A DNA stretch of 64,000 bases from positions 310,001 to 374,000 of the forward strand of contig JASISA010000025.1 of the NCBI GenBank assembly GCA_031771865.1, written 5' to 3'. Origin of the DNA: Nothophaeocryptopus gaeumannii. Lineage: Eukaryota; Ascomycota; Dothideomycetes; Mycosphaerellales; Mycosphaerellaceae. Under the pieces are notes generated by a model, which was not told where the DNA came from, searched no databases, and worked only from the letters and a program-made list of their open reading frames with translations. Positions 31,721 to 42,743 of this stretch are shown piece after piece (positions within the stretch are counted from its first letter, which is position 1; each line of letters starts with the position of its first letter). The translations under genes were made by a program, and so were the position numbers.

Positions 31721-32446
31721 GGCTGGATTTGGATGTCTTTCGGAGAAGGTGGTGAAGACGTGTTGTTGATGTTTTGGGGAGGTAATAGAGGTTCTGATGT
31801 TTGATGAGGAAGGGACGTTTTTGTATTTCAATTCAAGGATTCGTCGTGATGTGGAGAACTCGCAAACTGTACTGGATCCGGTTCGTTCTTCTTGTCACGC
31901 AAACCGTGTGTATGTGCGTTGTACGAAGAGGTAGTGCGGCGTAGATAGTGTCTCGGTGCACAGCAGTGGAGCCTTTTGTACAGCAGGTCTTCGTCGGTGG
32001 CCAAAAGTAGTTCCCGGGTGCGCTGTGTTTTCAACTATGTCTCGCTGTGAGTATGCCCGCGAAGTCTTGCTAGTCTCAGGGCTGTCCAGATGTGTTAGGA
32101 ATAATCAAGCATTGAGAGCAGGCGCCGAGCTGCGTTGCTATGGACCCGCTAGACCCACACTGCGGCTGAGCCAGTATGGCTCATCTAGCACACCTTCGGA
32201 CGGAACATCGACGTCAGGGTTCAATCAATGTAATCGATGTAGGAGAGGTCTTTCGAAGCTCAAAATGGTATTGTAAGAAGAGAAGGAGCACAAGATAAAT
32301 CGTTCCGGTGCATTACTTAGTTACAAGCCAACAGACTCACCCCACCACGTTCACTCTCCAAACCAAAGCCATTAGAAAGCCCTCCACCGGTGTCGAAGCC
32401 TGGGTATAAAGATGCATTGCTCCGCGACCTCTATCAAACCGAGAAT
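31721..32446. other. Intergenic, no gene recognised
   Basis: About 725 bp upstream of the SDR and downstream of the secreted-protein gene. Open frames are short and not conserved-looking. Confidence 0.4.
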
Positions 32447-33248
32447 CTACAAGGATATTCCGAAGGTGCAAGACCCACCTAGTTGGTTGGACTGCCAGTC
32501 GTATCCGCAAGAGTACCTGGTTGGTGAGTAGTAGTCCTCTTGCCACAAGCAGGAGCCGCAGTCGACCGGCGCAGGCATGTACGGTGGGTAGTTGTTGTTT
32601 GGAAGGTATGGACTACTGAAGCTTGGACAGCCAAAGCCAGAAGTGGTGTCGCAGGATTGGCAACCGAAGTACGGGTCGCAGCCAGGACCTAAGTTGAAGT
32701 CGTATTCGATGTCGATGCCATCTGGGGAAATTCCGCTAGAGGAGCCTCCAACAGCAGAGTCTCCTTGGTCTGTTGAGAAGTCTGCTGAAACGCCTTGACC
32801 AGCAGCGTTCTGTTGGTCTGCTGAGAAGACTCCACCAGCAGCGTTCTCTTGGTCTGTTGAGAAGTCTGCTGAGACGCCTCCACCATCAGCGTTCATTTGG
32901 TCTGCTGCTTGAGTTTGAGCGTTCCCGCCTTGATTCTCTTGAGTACTCTTGGGCGCAAACCATTCGTTCTGCTGCTGCAGTATATCTGGATTTTGTTGGA
33001 GGTATTGAAGGTACGCAGAGTTCTTGGCCTGGACAGCTGCCGTATCGTGAGCAGCGTTGTAGGCCTGGTTGGTGTTTACCGCCTCCGCGGCTTTCTCTTC
33101 ACGAACTACGAGGCCCACATCGCGCTGGACACCGAGATTAGAGTGAGATTGCTCGTACGAGTGAAGAACAACTTACCATAGTAGGTGCGGCAAGCACGCC
33201 AGAGAGCGCTGCTGAGGCCAAAGCCGCAGCAACAAGTTTCAACTGCAT
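32447..33248 (-). CDS. Small secreted Q/N/A-rich protein with a Cys-rich C-terminus
   Basis: Exons 33248-33177 and 33124-32447 are joined across a 52-bp intron (GTAAGT to TCCAG). The 249-residue product starts with a clear signal peptide (MQLKLVAAALASAALSGVLA, cleavage near AAP). The middle carries three diverging copies of a VSADFSTDQxNAAGG-type unit (roughly residues 100-150), rich in Q, N, D, S and G. The final 75 residues have paired cysteines (PGCDPYFGCQSC, DCGSCLW and two more) among Pro, Tyr and Asn. No known domain recognised. Secretion, repeats and Cys richness are typical of cell-wall-associated or effector-like proteins of plant- or surface-dwelling fungi, but this is an inference. 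The Met at the exon junction and the signal peptide make the start secure. Confidence 0.75.
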
Positions 33249-34628
33249 GCTGTTGGAGGTCAGAAAGTTGGAAACGGAGAGACAAGATGAAAGCCACTCT
33301 AGGTCCTAATAACGAGTGTGTAAGTGGACCGCGAACGAAGAACGAGATGTTGCTGGCGGAAGCGATTCTCGACAATGATCACGAGCGCAAGTAGCGCCTC
33401 TTTGCTTTATACATTTGAAGGGCGTAATTTCATTGCGCCGCCATGTGCAGGCCACATGCAAGCTACCATTGGGCGTACAGAGCGACTTTGCGCGTGGGTC
33501 AGGATGGATGGCCCTCGATACATTGTCTTTGGTCAGCAGTGCCCCTGCGAACATTGAGCAAGAGGGAGGGGCTCGTCTTGCCATTCGCTGGCAGCCGACA
33601 TCGAGTGTCCAGAAGACGTAACTATGCGTTGGTGCGAGAGTTGCTCAGTCCTCGAGAATGAAGTCTCCCAATCTACAATAGGCTTGCCATGGGCATGCAG
33701 AGTCTACGAGATTGCACCTGTCATCAACCGCTTGTTTGGTGCCATGAAAGTTCAGGAACTGAAGTCACAGTAATGGTCCTCCTCTTTTCAGTTCCTGTGA
33801 ACTCGGTGGCACTCGCCGTGAGATTGATAAGGACCTGCAGCACATCAGGTGACATGCCTGGCGTGGTCCATGTCTATCGTGACTGGTAGCACTTCTCCAT
33901 CCAAATTCAGTTGTTGAACCATAATTCCGGGATATGAGTGTGGCCTATACTTCCAGGATTCCTGGGTTCAGTTTGGAACGGCTACCCATCTGAGCTTTTT
34001 GCTGTCCAGGGTCCCCGGCCAACCCATTGACTCTGTTCAGTGAACAATGCACGACAAAAGATTGGAACTGTGTGTGCATGTATCTTTCGAGGCGGCCTCG
34101 GTATCAGATGGGCACTGCTGTGATGGGACATTGGCGAACATCACATCGGCTCGAAACATCACGACCAGATCCAGCCGACGCGAGGCTGACCATGCGCCCA
34201 ATAATGTCCGCCCAGATTGTCGGGATGAAGTCAAAAGCCTCCTCCTATTAGAGTGTCGGTGTTGTAAAGAAAGCCCTCTGATGACCAGTTGTCGAATTGG
34301 CCATGTAGTAGCTGGGCATCACCGGTTTCAACAGCACGACAGGCGCACTGGATCAGCGATGATATGCGAACCTTCGCAGCTTCAGCGACACAGCTCCAGG
34401 GAGCTCGCCATGCTATCCAGACAAGGCCATGTTCATTTTCAAAGCTGCGCGAGCCTCTCGTCAGTGCTGAGGCCGGATCTTGATCCGTAGTGCGGGCAAA
34501 GGGCGCCCGAAATCGCTGAAGTCGTACGGCTCTATCGGAACTTCTTTTTGGCCGAGTGTATCCTTCACACAAAGTTCACTCTCATATGAGTGCAATTACC
34601 GCTCCAGATGGCAAGCTCTGTCCAAGGT
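33249..34628. other. 1.4-kb spacer, no gene recognised
   Basis: Upstream of the secreted protein gene; part will be its promoter. A fragment near 34560-34500 (minus) encodes CEGYTRPKRSSD, reminiscent of the end of a Zn2Cys6 cluster, but no upstream cysteines are in frame, so I do not call it. Confidence 0.35.
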
Positions 34629-35129
34629 TCACACAGGACCAGGCTGGTGAGCGTAGAAGGTAAACTCATAACAAAGCCAGCTCTGGGAAGACTTGTACCA
34701 GCGCCACTTGAAGACGTTCATCACAGAGCGACGTACGCCTGTCGGCATTCCAGTGATGTCCATGAACATATGGACTTCTGCGCGACCGTGGTCCTCTTGG
34801 AAGTCGGTCGTGGCACTGGTGAAGTGCAGCTTGAAGTCTGGAAAGCGGTCGCACATCTGTGAACGATTGCTGAGCAACTCCTCGACTGAGTTTGCTGTAG
34901 GCTGGCCGGCGGCGAAGGCTGTGAAATTGGAGCCGAAATGGCTTATCAGATCCGTGCATTCAAAGTCCCGCAGATTCATGGCGTCCAAGAACCTCCAGCA
35001 GATGTCCTCCAGGTCCGAGCCTGTGGCATTGGACAAGGACGAGGACGAAGCGGTGCTGCTTGGAGTCGGAAGGTCTGTCTTTGGACTGATATTTGCAGCG
35101 AAGTCAGCGGCGTTTGCAGAACCATTCAT
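34629..35129 (-). CDS. NTF2-like/SnoaL-fold protein of unknown function
   Basis: Intact 166-residue frame from ATG 35129. A Ser/Thr-rich N-terminal part precedes an alpha+beta domain: DICWRFLDAMNLRDFECTDL and LISHFGSNFTAF, then EELLSNRSQMCDRFPDFKLH and ATTDFQEDHGRAEVHMFMDI, and the final FKWRWYKSSQSWLCYEFT. The pattern of a helical start followed by paired strands with an aromatic FKWRW strand is that of NTF2-like (SnoaL) folds. Those may be enzymes or just ligand-binding. Residues needed for a particular reaction cannot be identified. No signal peptide. It stands alone between spacer regions, so context does not help. Confidence 0.6.
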   Translation of the reverse strand: MNGSANAADFAANISPKTDLPTPSSTASSSSLSNATGSDLEDICWRFLDAMNLRDFECTDLISHFGSNFTAFAAGQPTANSVEELLSNRSQMCDRFPDFKLHFTSATTDFQEDHGRAEVHMFMDITGMPTGVRRSVMNVFKWRWYKSSQSWLCYEFTFYAHQPGPV

Positions 35130-35651
35130 TCCGCGTATTCTGACCTCATGCCTTTAGCTGCGCACAGGACGTGCTCATACCAGCCCACCCATCTCGAGAG
35201 GCCTCACTCTACCCGCTGAGCCTCACTCAAAGGCTCTGTCGTCTGTGTTCTTGTCTTGAGCATCCGCATACCGTACCTGGGGGTTTCATTGTCCAGTATT
35301 GGGTTCGACCAGACCCGCGGACCCGCTCCGCCTCGGTCTTGGCGTGATCATGGCGGCGTTGTATCGCTTTCGCTTTCCGCCAGCCGATATCATTCCTAAG
35401 CTCTATACCAGAGTGTTGTCATCAGAGTGCTGATCATAGGCAGATGTATCTTGGTCCTGTCCAGTACATATGTGATGAACGAGGTGAAGTGCGAAGATCG
35501 TGAAACAGCGGCCTATCCCGAGTACACGCTTGGACCACTTTGAGCTCTTCGTCCTGACATCACGACTGTCTGTATCCATCTCGTTCATTGCCATTCAAAA
35601 CTGCGAATTCCTCTGCATCTCTCCTCACACTGTCCCCATCACACACCAAAA
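35130..35651. promoter_or_regulatory. Divergent promoter region, NTF2-like gene / SDH5
   Basis: About 520 bp between two divergent starts. No further gene; no clear TATA box. Confidence 0.4.
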
Positions 35652-36630
35652 ATGGCTTCAGCACGCATCGCACTGCGAATCAGCCGTCTGGCCACGCGCA
35701 GCTTCTCTACCACGCCAGCACGATTCGCAGTACCAATGAGCGAGCGAGGAAACGACACGGCCGACGAGTACCGCCGCATCATGAAGTCGAAGCCATTGAA
35801 CCCGCACATGACCAATACCAACTCGACCATCTCGAATGAAATGCCCAGCATTGGCCAGGACGGCCCACCTCCCGAGCTCATCACCAGCGTGGACCCAAAC
35901 TACACTCCCAAAGACTCCAAGCCTGAGAACACCGAGAAGATGACTGGTGGCACGCAAAGCCCTGCGCCAAAGGACGGGCCTAATGCAGACTTGGATGTAG
36001 GTGAAATCGAGGGTGGCACCTTCAAAGTCGAGCCCCTTCGCCGCACCGGCGAGGATGCCAACACTACGCGCGCCCGTCTCGTTTGTAAGCTTGCGCATTG
36101 AAGAAAGTCACCTTGCTGACGCTGATGGTGGATCTGTAGATCAAAGCCGGAAAAGAGGCACACTAGAGTCCGATCTCTTGCTATCCACCTTCGCCGACGA
36201 GCACCTCGCCCACATGACGGCCGCCCAATTACAACAATACGACATGTTCCTCGACGAGAATGATTGGGATATCTACTACTGGGCTACGCAAGAGCCGTCT
36301 CCTACTTCATTGGCGTATGCGGAGGGTGCAGGACCGGATATGGCGGCGCCTGAGGTGCAAGGTATTGATCCAAAAGACGTGAACAAATCAGACGCGGGCG
36401 GACAGCGTGTGCGACAGCCGGGGACTGGCGAATGGGCGCAGACGGTGGGAACTTTCAAACCTGCCTATCGACCCGTACCACAAAGGTGGAAGAACAGCGA
36501 AATTCTTTCTCTATTACGGAAGCACGTGAAAGCAAGAAGCGCGGGAGGTGTGCATGAGCCAGGCATTGACAGCGATCGCAAAGGCAGCGGTCTTGGCTTC
36601 ATGCCAGAATTGAAGAACTTTGACCAGTAG
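35652..36630 (+). CDS. SDH5: Succinate dehydrogenase assembly factor 2
   Basis: Exons 35652-36084 and 36140-36630 are joined across a 55-bp intron (GTAAGC to CTGTAG), giving 307 residues. The N-terminus is a mitochondrial presequence (MASARIALRISRLATRSFST). The conserved SDHAF2/Sdh5 core runs across the splice: RRTGEDANTTRARLVYQSRK, RGTLESDLLLSTFADEHLAH, MTAAQLQQYDMFLDENDWDI and YYWATQ. Sdh5 is needed for covalent FAD attachment to Sdh1, the flavoprotein of complex II, in the matrix. The protein is longer than the yeast one (162 residues) because of a disordered insert before the core and a C-terminal extension, both common in filamentous ascomycetes. Confidence 0.93.
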
Positions 36631-37100
36631 TGCTCTCGCCATAGTCGAGAATCTGCTTTTCAGCTGTACATATACACCACAACCTCTGTACAGATGCGCA
36701 TAATCCCTTGCTCCACCGAACGAACTCCCAGGAGAGCAGTGTTTGACGCAAGTCGACTTGCGCTCGAAAGGCAAGTGTCATCTATTTGCGAGATCCCTCT
36801 GCTGATCAAGTGTATTTGCTTTATGCCTTGCATCTCTGCGGCACAGTGCGGCCCATATCTTCGGCAAATCCTTGTTGAAGCTGCCCTTGAGCTTCTTCGC
36901 CCAATCAGCTACGAGTCCTATAGCTATCTCCAATGGCCTCACCTCAGGCAACAGGATAGACCATCAGGCACCTACAAACACAATTCTCCTGCCAGGACTG
37001 AATTGAATTAGAAAAGACTAGCCACTTGCTTCCTGCTCGCAAAAAAACCGGCATATTCACAAGCAGTGCATCCCAAGCACCAGCTGCCTGCCAGGTCAAT

Positions 37101-38558
37101 ATGGATACCGACATCCAGAAAGCTGCGACGAATGCAACCCTTGAAACCAAGCAAGATGCGCAGCAATGGGTCCAAGAGAAGAGCTGCATCAACATCACCC
37201 ATAGAGATCCTTCTACTGGCCACCATTGTACCACCGCCAATATGGCATTAAGCCCCGACGGCTCGTTTCTTGCCATCGCAACCAACGCCACCATCAGAGT
37301 ACTATGCATGAAAACGAAGAAGCAACTTGGAGAGCTGGTTGGCCATGCGAGTAACATTGAGAAGCTGTTCTTCGTGCCTCGACTCCAAACGGACGCCGAC
37401 GCACCAGAAGGAACGGAATACATGATCCTCTCCAGCAGCTCCGGCGCCTCGCCCCCCCAAACCGGAGCTTCTGGCAATGCCACAGCAGAAACCATCGCCT
37501 GGTACCTCTCCGCCTCAGGTCAATCCCTCACTCGCACAATGCCTTTCGCTATCGAGAACTTGACGACCAAAGCCATGGATTCCCTCATTCCCGACCTCAC
37601 AACCCACCATGATCTCGACGAGGAATCTCTCGCGCATATCCGCTCTGGAATCCGTCAAACCCTCATCTCAGCAGATAAATCCAACCGTCACCAAACCCTC
37701 ACATCATACAACGGCTTCATCCCCTCCCTCACAACCTCCCCGAGCGAAATATTCAGTCCCGATGGAGATCATTTCCTCCACATCACAACCAGTCGGTATC
37801 AATCGCGTCGAGCGCCTGTTGTGATAATCCGAAGTCTATCCAATATCTCCTCCGCAACGTACCTCCACGGCCATACATCGCAAATTCTCCGGGCGGCTTT
37901 CTCACCCGCCGACCCGAAAATCGTCGTGACGGGAAACGCAGACGGTACATATCACGTTCACACCGTGCCTGAACCGGAAGTCTTCGAAGAGAAGTACCAC
38001 GTCATCAAACCCTCCGATGAGGATGGTGAGCAAGACGGTCAGGCTAGATGGGATGCGGTGACAGGAGCTTCATTTTCGTCGGATGGGAAGTATTTGCTGC
38101 TGCCTGGGAGGGATAGTGTGGGTGTGTACGATGTTGTTTCGGGGAAGAGACTTCATTCGCTTAAGCAGGATTCTCCTGTGCAGAGTCTAGCATGGTCGCC
38201 GTATGGGAGCTGTGTAGCTTTGGCAAGCAGCCGCGATGTGACGGTCTGGTGGCCGTTTGATGAGACGAAGGCGCTTAAGGTGTTTGGAGTTGAGAGAGGA
38301 CTCGAAGATGGGAAGGGAGGTGAAGGCCTGCATGTACAGTGGCTGGGTCGCGAAGGGAGTAGGGTACTTATGAGAGACGGGAAGGGGATGATGTGGGTGT
38401 GTGAGTGGAAGGAGGGTGAGTGTTCACAGCGACGCCTTGGGACAGGCGCGGTGGCGAATGAGAACGTAAAGACGCCGATGGAATGCATCTATCACGAAGA
38501 GACGAGGACGCTGTTGAGTCTGGACAGGGACTTGAAGATCAGGGAGTGGCAATTGTAA
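37101..38558 (+). CDS. WD40-repeat protein
   Basis: 485 residues from ATG 37101 (MDTDIQKAATN). Upstream codons are open but lack an ATG. Repeated beta-propeller blades are visible: MALSPDGSFLAIATNATIRV, IFSPDGDHFLHITTS, LRAAFSPADPKIVVTGNADG, FSSDGKYLLLPGRDSVGVYD, LAWSPYGSCVALASSRDVTV and a last blade ending LDRDLKIREWQL. At least six or seven blades can be counted, with irregular spacing. Such proteins are scaffolds in protein complexes; I do not recognise a specific orthologue group. The 3' end abuts the convergently transcribed ceramidase gene (80 bp apart). Confidence 0.8.
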   Translation: MDTDIQKAATNATLETKQDAQQWVQEKSCINITHRDPSTGHHCTTANMALSPDGSFLAIATNATIRVLCMKTKKQLGELVGHASNIEKLFFVPRLQTDADAPEGTEYMILSSSSGASPPQTGASGNATAETIAWYLSASGQSLTRTMPFAIENLTTKAMDSLIPDLTTHHDLDEESLAHIRSGIRQTLISADKSNRHQTLTSYNGFIPSLTTSPSEIFSPDGDHFLHITTSRYQSRRAPVVIIRSLSNISSATYLHGHTSQILRAAFSPADPKIVVTGNADGTYHVHTVPEPEVFEEKYHVIKPSDEDGEQDGQARWDAVTGASFSSDGKYLLLPGRDSVGVYDVVSGKRLHSLKQDSPVQSLAWSPYGSCVALASSRDVTVWWPFDETKALKVFGVERGLEDGKGGEGLHVQWLGREGSRVLMRDGKGMMWVCEWKEGECSQRRLGTGAVANENVKTPMECIYHEETRTLLSLDRDLKIREWQL

Positions 38559-38637
38559 TTGATATGCATTGTTAGCACTCCAGACACTACACGCTAGTCT
38601 TCTCATTTCTCATTCTCGTTTTCGTTTCATACCGTTC

Positions 38638-40986
38638 TCATACAATCACTAACTCCCCACTGGTCCCCTCAAAAGCCGTAATACTCCCACCAAAGCTCTT
38701 CTTATCTCCGTAATACTTCAATCTATACGTACCCTTCAACTCCTCGCTTCTGGCTCTCCTAGTCATGAGCTCCGTCTTCAACCCGTCTTTATCCCCATCA
38801 ACCCCAGTCCCACGGTTTCTGTCCCTCCAGCTCCCATCCTCCCACCTCGTTTCCCACAAGACGGTAACCTCGCTCGTCCCCAACGCCGTACTGGTCCTCT
38901 TCCATTCATACACAACACTCCAATCGCTATCATCCCTCACTCGGTGCCACGTTGCAGTGTTCAAATCCAGCTTCTCCACAGCCGCAAACGTCTTGCCCAA
39001 ACGAAAATTGTTCCTGGGGTTGGCTCCAACGAATTTGGCTGAAATGGTGTCGCCGGGTCGGTATGTCGAATTAACGTCTTCGCTTACTTGGCCGAAATCT
39101 TTGAAAAAGGGCGCATTGTCCACGATGACGGGCGTGATGAACGAGAGGCTATTGTTGACGAAGATGGGCGGACTCGGGCCATGGTGCAGACGCGGTAGGC
39201 TACTAGCTGTGGCGCCAAGGTAGGGAAGGTAGGTTAGAGTCAGATTGATGTAGGCGGGTAGAGTCCAGGGACCGTACAGCGTCGAGGCGCCTTCGTAGCG
39301 TTGGACTGAGTATTCTTCTGGAGTGGTGATGTAGTGCGTATAGGTGTTTGCGGGACCTCCAAGGACGACGATCGGCTTTTCCTCATCGTGCAAGTCTGTG
39401 AAAGTCGACATTGCAGATGTCTCCAAAGCTTCTCGCCATCGTCTGCCGGCCATTGTTGTAGCTTCACCTGGAGATACGATTATGAAGAAATTGCCTACAC
39501 GAAGAAGCTGGATATCGACAATGTTCGGGGTCCAGAGGTACGGATTTCGTGTTTCACCAACATCCAGCAAGATTGGTTTCTCGCCGTGACATGCTTTCTG
39601 CGTATCGTTCGGCTTATGTACTTGGTTTCTGACCACGTTCCACAGTGGGTTGGCGTGAGGATCCCCAGGCTGGCCTTGCTTGAAGTCAAATGCGCCTGGA
39701 CCGTCAGAAGTACCGGCGGCAAATGAGAAGCCCAGCGCAGCTGGACAGGTCGTAACATCCGTACCATTGTCAAGCTGAAATTGGTATGCGCTGAAATCCA
39801 CAAATTGATGCAAGCTTTTGACCACATTCCCACGTACAGGTGTGAAGAGGGTTGGATCGTCGAACAGACGTCGAGCACCTTCATACTGACGAGTACCGAT
39901 CTCGTAGTTGGAGGCCGTACCCCCATCGTCCCGACCAAAGTGGGGCCCTCGACCATGGCAGGGCTGTGTCTTGTTACCACACAGACTAGTCTTGAAGTCG
40001 CACATTCCGCCCTGCTTCTCGCCGGATTCGCAGTAGGCGCCGAGGACGTTCGGAGAAGTGTCGCCCACATTGGCCTGACTGAAGCCGGCAACGAACCCAC
40101 AGTCGTGCATCGATTTCTCAAATACATCAGCTGCCACGCCCTTGTTGTCACCAGTCACTAAGGTATTGTTGCCGTACATGCTGGTTCCGTGGACCGCGAA
40201 CCATGTGAGAAGACCGACATCTCTCGTACCTTTGTCCGTCTTTTGTACAAATCGCAGTGCCGTCAGTGTCTTGTCGACATCATCCTCATAGCGAGCGCGC
40301 TCCTCCACAGGGTTCTGTAGATACGCCCAGGGGCTTCTGTTGACATTCGCATCGGTAATGTTTATTGCCCCAACACTGAGATACCCCGGGCCGAGGCGGC
40401 TATGAGCCTGCTTGATCGAAGCCACCGCGCCTTCGACTATGGCGTCGTATGAAGGTCGGTTGAAGCCTTTACTGGTAATTTGCGGCAATAAGTAGTTCAA
40501 CCAGGCGCCGGGGCCGCTGTGTGAATGTGTCCCCGTGACAGCGATGTTGTGCTGGCCATATACGGCATATTCGCCACCAAGGACTTGTAGCGCATCGAGA
40601 ATGCCGTGTCGGACGGCTGTGTCTCCAGATTGTGTGTCCAGCACAAGATACACGAAGCGATCTTTGGCTTCGTGCAGATCTCCAATGATGAAGGCGCGAG
40701 AATACAGTCGTTGCCTCAATCCGCTTCCAACTTGAGCAGGATCGGCATATCCCATGAAGTTGATCTCCACGACAGGACCAGTAATATCGGCTTTGCCAGC
40801 GCCGATGAGGTATTCGTCGCCATGTCCAAGAACAGCTGGTTCCTGACCAGACAAGATGTTGAAGCGGGTCTGCTCTGCCCAGAGATCTAATACCGATGGT
40901 CCCAGCCGGTGGAAAATATTGAGAGTAGAAAGAATCAAAAAGACTGCTAGAGCAGCAACAAGTACGGGAATTGGCGTCCTGGCCAT
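38638..40986 (-). CDS. Neutral/alkaline ceramidase
   Basis: Single-exon, 782 residues. An N-terminal hydrophobic segment (PVLVAALAVFLILSTLNIF) acts as signal anchor or signal peptide. The neutral ceramidase start of the mature domain is YLIGAGKADITGPVVEINFM, followed by RLYSRAFIIGD. Active-site motifs: GTHSHSGPGAWL (zinc-binding histidines), the nucleophile serine in the VGDTSPN box near residue 311, and GEATTMAGRRWREAL later. The C-terminal Ig-like domain ends the protein. The enzyme hydrolyses ceramide to sphingosine and fatty acid at or outside the plasma membrane or in secretory compartments. Potential N-glycosylation sites are many. Intact and of family length. Confidence 0.93.
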   Translation of the reverse strand: MARTPIPVLVAALAVFLILSTLNIFHRLGPSVLDLWAEQTRFNILSGQEPAVLGHGDEYLIGAGKADITGPVVEINFMGYADPAQVGSGLRQRLYSRAFIIGDLHEAKDRFVYLVLDTQSGDTAVRHGILDALQVLGGEYAVYGQHNIAVTGTHSHSGPGAWLNYLLPQITSKGFNRPSYDAIVEGAVASIKQAHSRLGPGYLSVGAINITDANVNRSPWAYLQNPVEERARYEDDVDKTLTALRFVQKTDKGTRDVGLLTWFAVHGTSMYGNNTLVTGDNKGVAADVFEKSMHDCGFVAGFSQANVGDTSPNVLGAYCESGEKQGGMCDFKTSLCGNKTQPCHGRGPHFGRDDGGTASNYEIGTRQYEGARRLFDDPTLFTPVRGNVVKSLHQFVDFSAYQFQLDNGTDVTTCPAALGFSFAAGTSDGPGAFDFKQGQPGDPHANPLWNVVRNQVHKPNDTQKACHGEKPILLDVGETRNPYLWTPNIVDIQLLRVGNFFIIVSPGEATTMAGRRWREALETSAMSTFTDLHDEEKPIVVLGGPANTYTHYITTPEEYSVQRYEGASTLYGPWTLPAYINLTLTYLPYLGATASSLPRLHHGPSPPIFVNNSLSFITPVIVDNAPFFKDFGQVSEDVNSTYRPGDTISAKFVGANPRNNFRLGKTFAAVEKLDLNTATWHRVRDDSDWSVVYEWKRTSTALGTSEVTVLWETRWEDGSWRDRNRGTGVDGDKDGLKTELMTRRARSEELKGTYRLKYYGDKKSFGGSITAFEGTSGELVIV

Positions 40987-41379
40987 AGTAGAGATAGTAG
41001 AGGAGAGTAGGAAATCGGGAACGTCTCAGCAAGGCATTGTTGTTTCGATGCCCTGGAGATGGCGTTGATATGGTTGTCACTCGGGGCCAGGCGGATGTCG
41101 CTGGGCTGCGTGATGCGTACAAGTTGGTCCGCAAACAATTGATTCAAGGTTTCTCTGTTTGAGAGGGGTTGTTATGGGAAGATAAGGGAGATAGCCACAC
41201 AAGTTGTTGGTCGAGTGATGTAAGGCAAGAAAGTGAGGCTTCACAACTTCGTCATGCCAAGCCCGCAATTTAGGGAGCCTGAGGCACCCAGATGCGACTC
41301 CAAGATTTCCTCGACTTCAGTTGAGTCGAATTGATACACGACAACGCAAATTCACAACGCACATGTCACACCGCCCGCA
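40987..41379. promoter_or_regulatory. Divergent promoter region, ceramidase / SPF27
   Basis: About 390 bp between the divergent ceramidase and SPF27-like genes. No other gene recognised. Confidence 0.4.
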
Positions 41380-41994
41380 ATGCCGCTCATAACAAGCGCC
41401 CCAGAGGCTCTTCCTTACATCGATGCGCCTGTGTCAGAATACAGCTTGGCCGCTGCGAATGCCTTGATTCAAGCCGAAATGGACGACGCAAGCGTACTCC
41501 ATCCGTCCATCCCAGCGCAACGCAAAATTGAATACTCCGACTTCATTGAGGCTGAGCACGCGCGAATCGCTGCAGGAAAACTCAAGGATGGAGGACTTGA
41601 CTTGAGCAGGTACGAGCTTCCCGATCCACCGGCGAAAGGCGACACAATGGCCTGGAAGTCTGCCCTATCGAAGGCATGCTCCAGCGCCGAGTACTTGCGC
41701 GGTCGCGAGATCAACTTGAGTTTACTGGAGACGTATGGAAAGAACGCGTGGTTGATTGGAAACAGTCAGTTGGAGGACAACTTGAAGGCATTGGAGAAGG
41801 AGCTGGAGGCTGCCAAAATGGAGCAAGAGCTGGGTGAGCAGACACGTCGCGCGGTGCAGCAAAACGCGGCGGGTGAGATGCAAGGGTTGGAAGAGGGGTG
41901 GAGGACCGGTGTTGGGCGGATGCTGGAGACTCAGGCTGCTGCCGAAAGACTGCGGCATGAGATTCTGAAGCGAAAGAGGCAGGCCGCGACATGA
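41380..41994 (+). CDS. Pre-mRNA-splicing factor SPF27 / BCAS2 / Cwf7 family
   Basis: Single-exon, 204 residues. The family's N-terminal ALPYIDAPVSEY and SLAAANALIQAEM are followed by the middle block LDLSRYELPDPPAKGDTMAW and the start of the helical half, LSLLETYGKNAWLIGNSQLE. A coiled-coil of about 80 residues (NLKALEKELEAAK onward) reaches the basic C-terminus EILKRKRQAAT. SPF27 (Snt309 in yeast) is a core subunit of the Prp19 complex (NineTeen complex), which activates the spliceosome in the nucleus. Size is normal. Confidence 0.9.
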   Translation: MPLITSAPEALPYIDAPVSEYSLAAANALIQAEMDDASVLHPSIPAQRKIEYSDFIEAEHARIAAGKLKDGGLDLSRYELPDPPAKGDTMAWKSALSKACSSAEYLRGREINLSLLETYGKNAWLIGNSQLEDNLKALEKELEAAKMEQELGEQTRRAVQQNAAGEMQGLEEGWRTGVGRMLETQAAAERLRHEILKRKRQAAT

Positions 41995-42743
41995 ACGCCA
42001 GACTCACATGCCTGATCATGCCATAATCTATGGCTCCTCCACACTAATAGTGCAGTAAGCGCGAAGAGACATCCCGCGAACTTTGACCTGGTGACTTCTT
42101 GGCTCCGACTGAATCTGCATTTGGAGGCATGAACGCAGCAAGAGATGGTTATCGAGACCGGTCGCGGGCACTCGCTGGATGTTAGCTTCTCAAGTGTGAC
42201 CGAGAGGTGTGCGCAGTAGAGGCGTTAGGATGGAGTGGAGGAGAGGGAGGAGGAATATGCATATCTTGGTGGACGTTGCGTCAAGCACCCTGCGCTTCAC
42301 CCTCCAGGCCCGGTTCATGCAGAGACTCAGATACCATCGAGTTTCATCACATGCCTCGAAACATTCAAACGGGAGCATTTAAAGTCAAAGGACGCGATTC
42401 CGAAGATCACTATCATGATAGTCACATGCAGCAGAGCAAACGCCACATGCGCTGCAATGGATGAATGGCATCAGCAAACCGTGCTAGATGGCTTATGAAT
42501 GGATCAGGAGCGGACTCAAAAGACACATGCGGCATCTCGCACATGGCCCTTCGAAGCATGTGCTGCAGCATATGATCAGATACTATAGCCAATATGCAAC
42601 CTCTTGACTGTCGACTACGTTTGCTACACTCAACATCCGAGTTGCTCATCCGCTCAATACACCTACACCCCTGACTTGGTCATCACCTCAGTACAGCAGC
42701 GCATCGCTAGACATTCTACATATACATTACGTGCGCCGCTATC
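41995..42743. other. Intergenic, no gene recognised
   Basis: About 750 bp between SPF27 and the orphan gene. Likely 3' UTR of the former and promoter of the latter. Confidence 0.4.

Noticed and set aside
34231..34572. Possible Zn2Cys6 transcription factor end (CEGYTRPKRSSD)
   Set aside because: The five preceding cysteines are not present in frame upstream (stops occur), and the following sequence lacks the fungal transcription-factor domain pattern.
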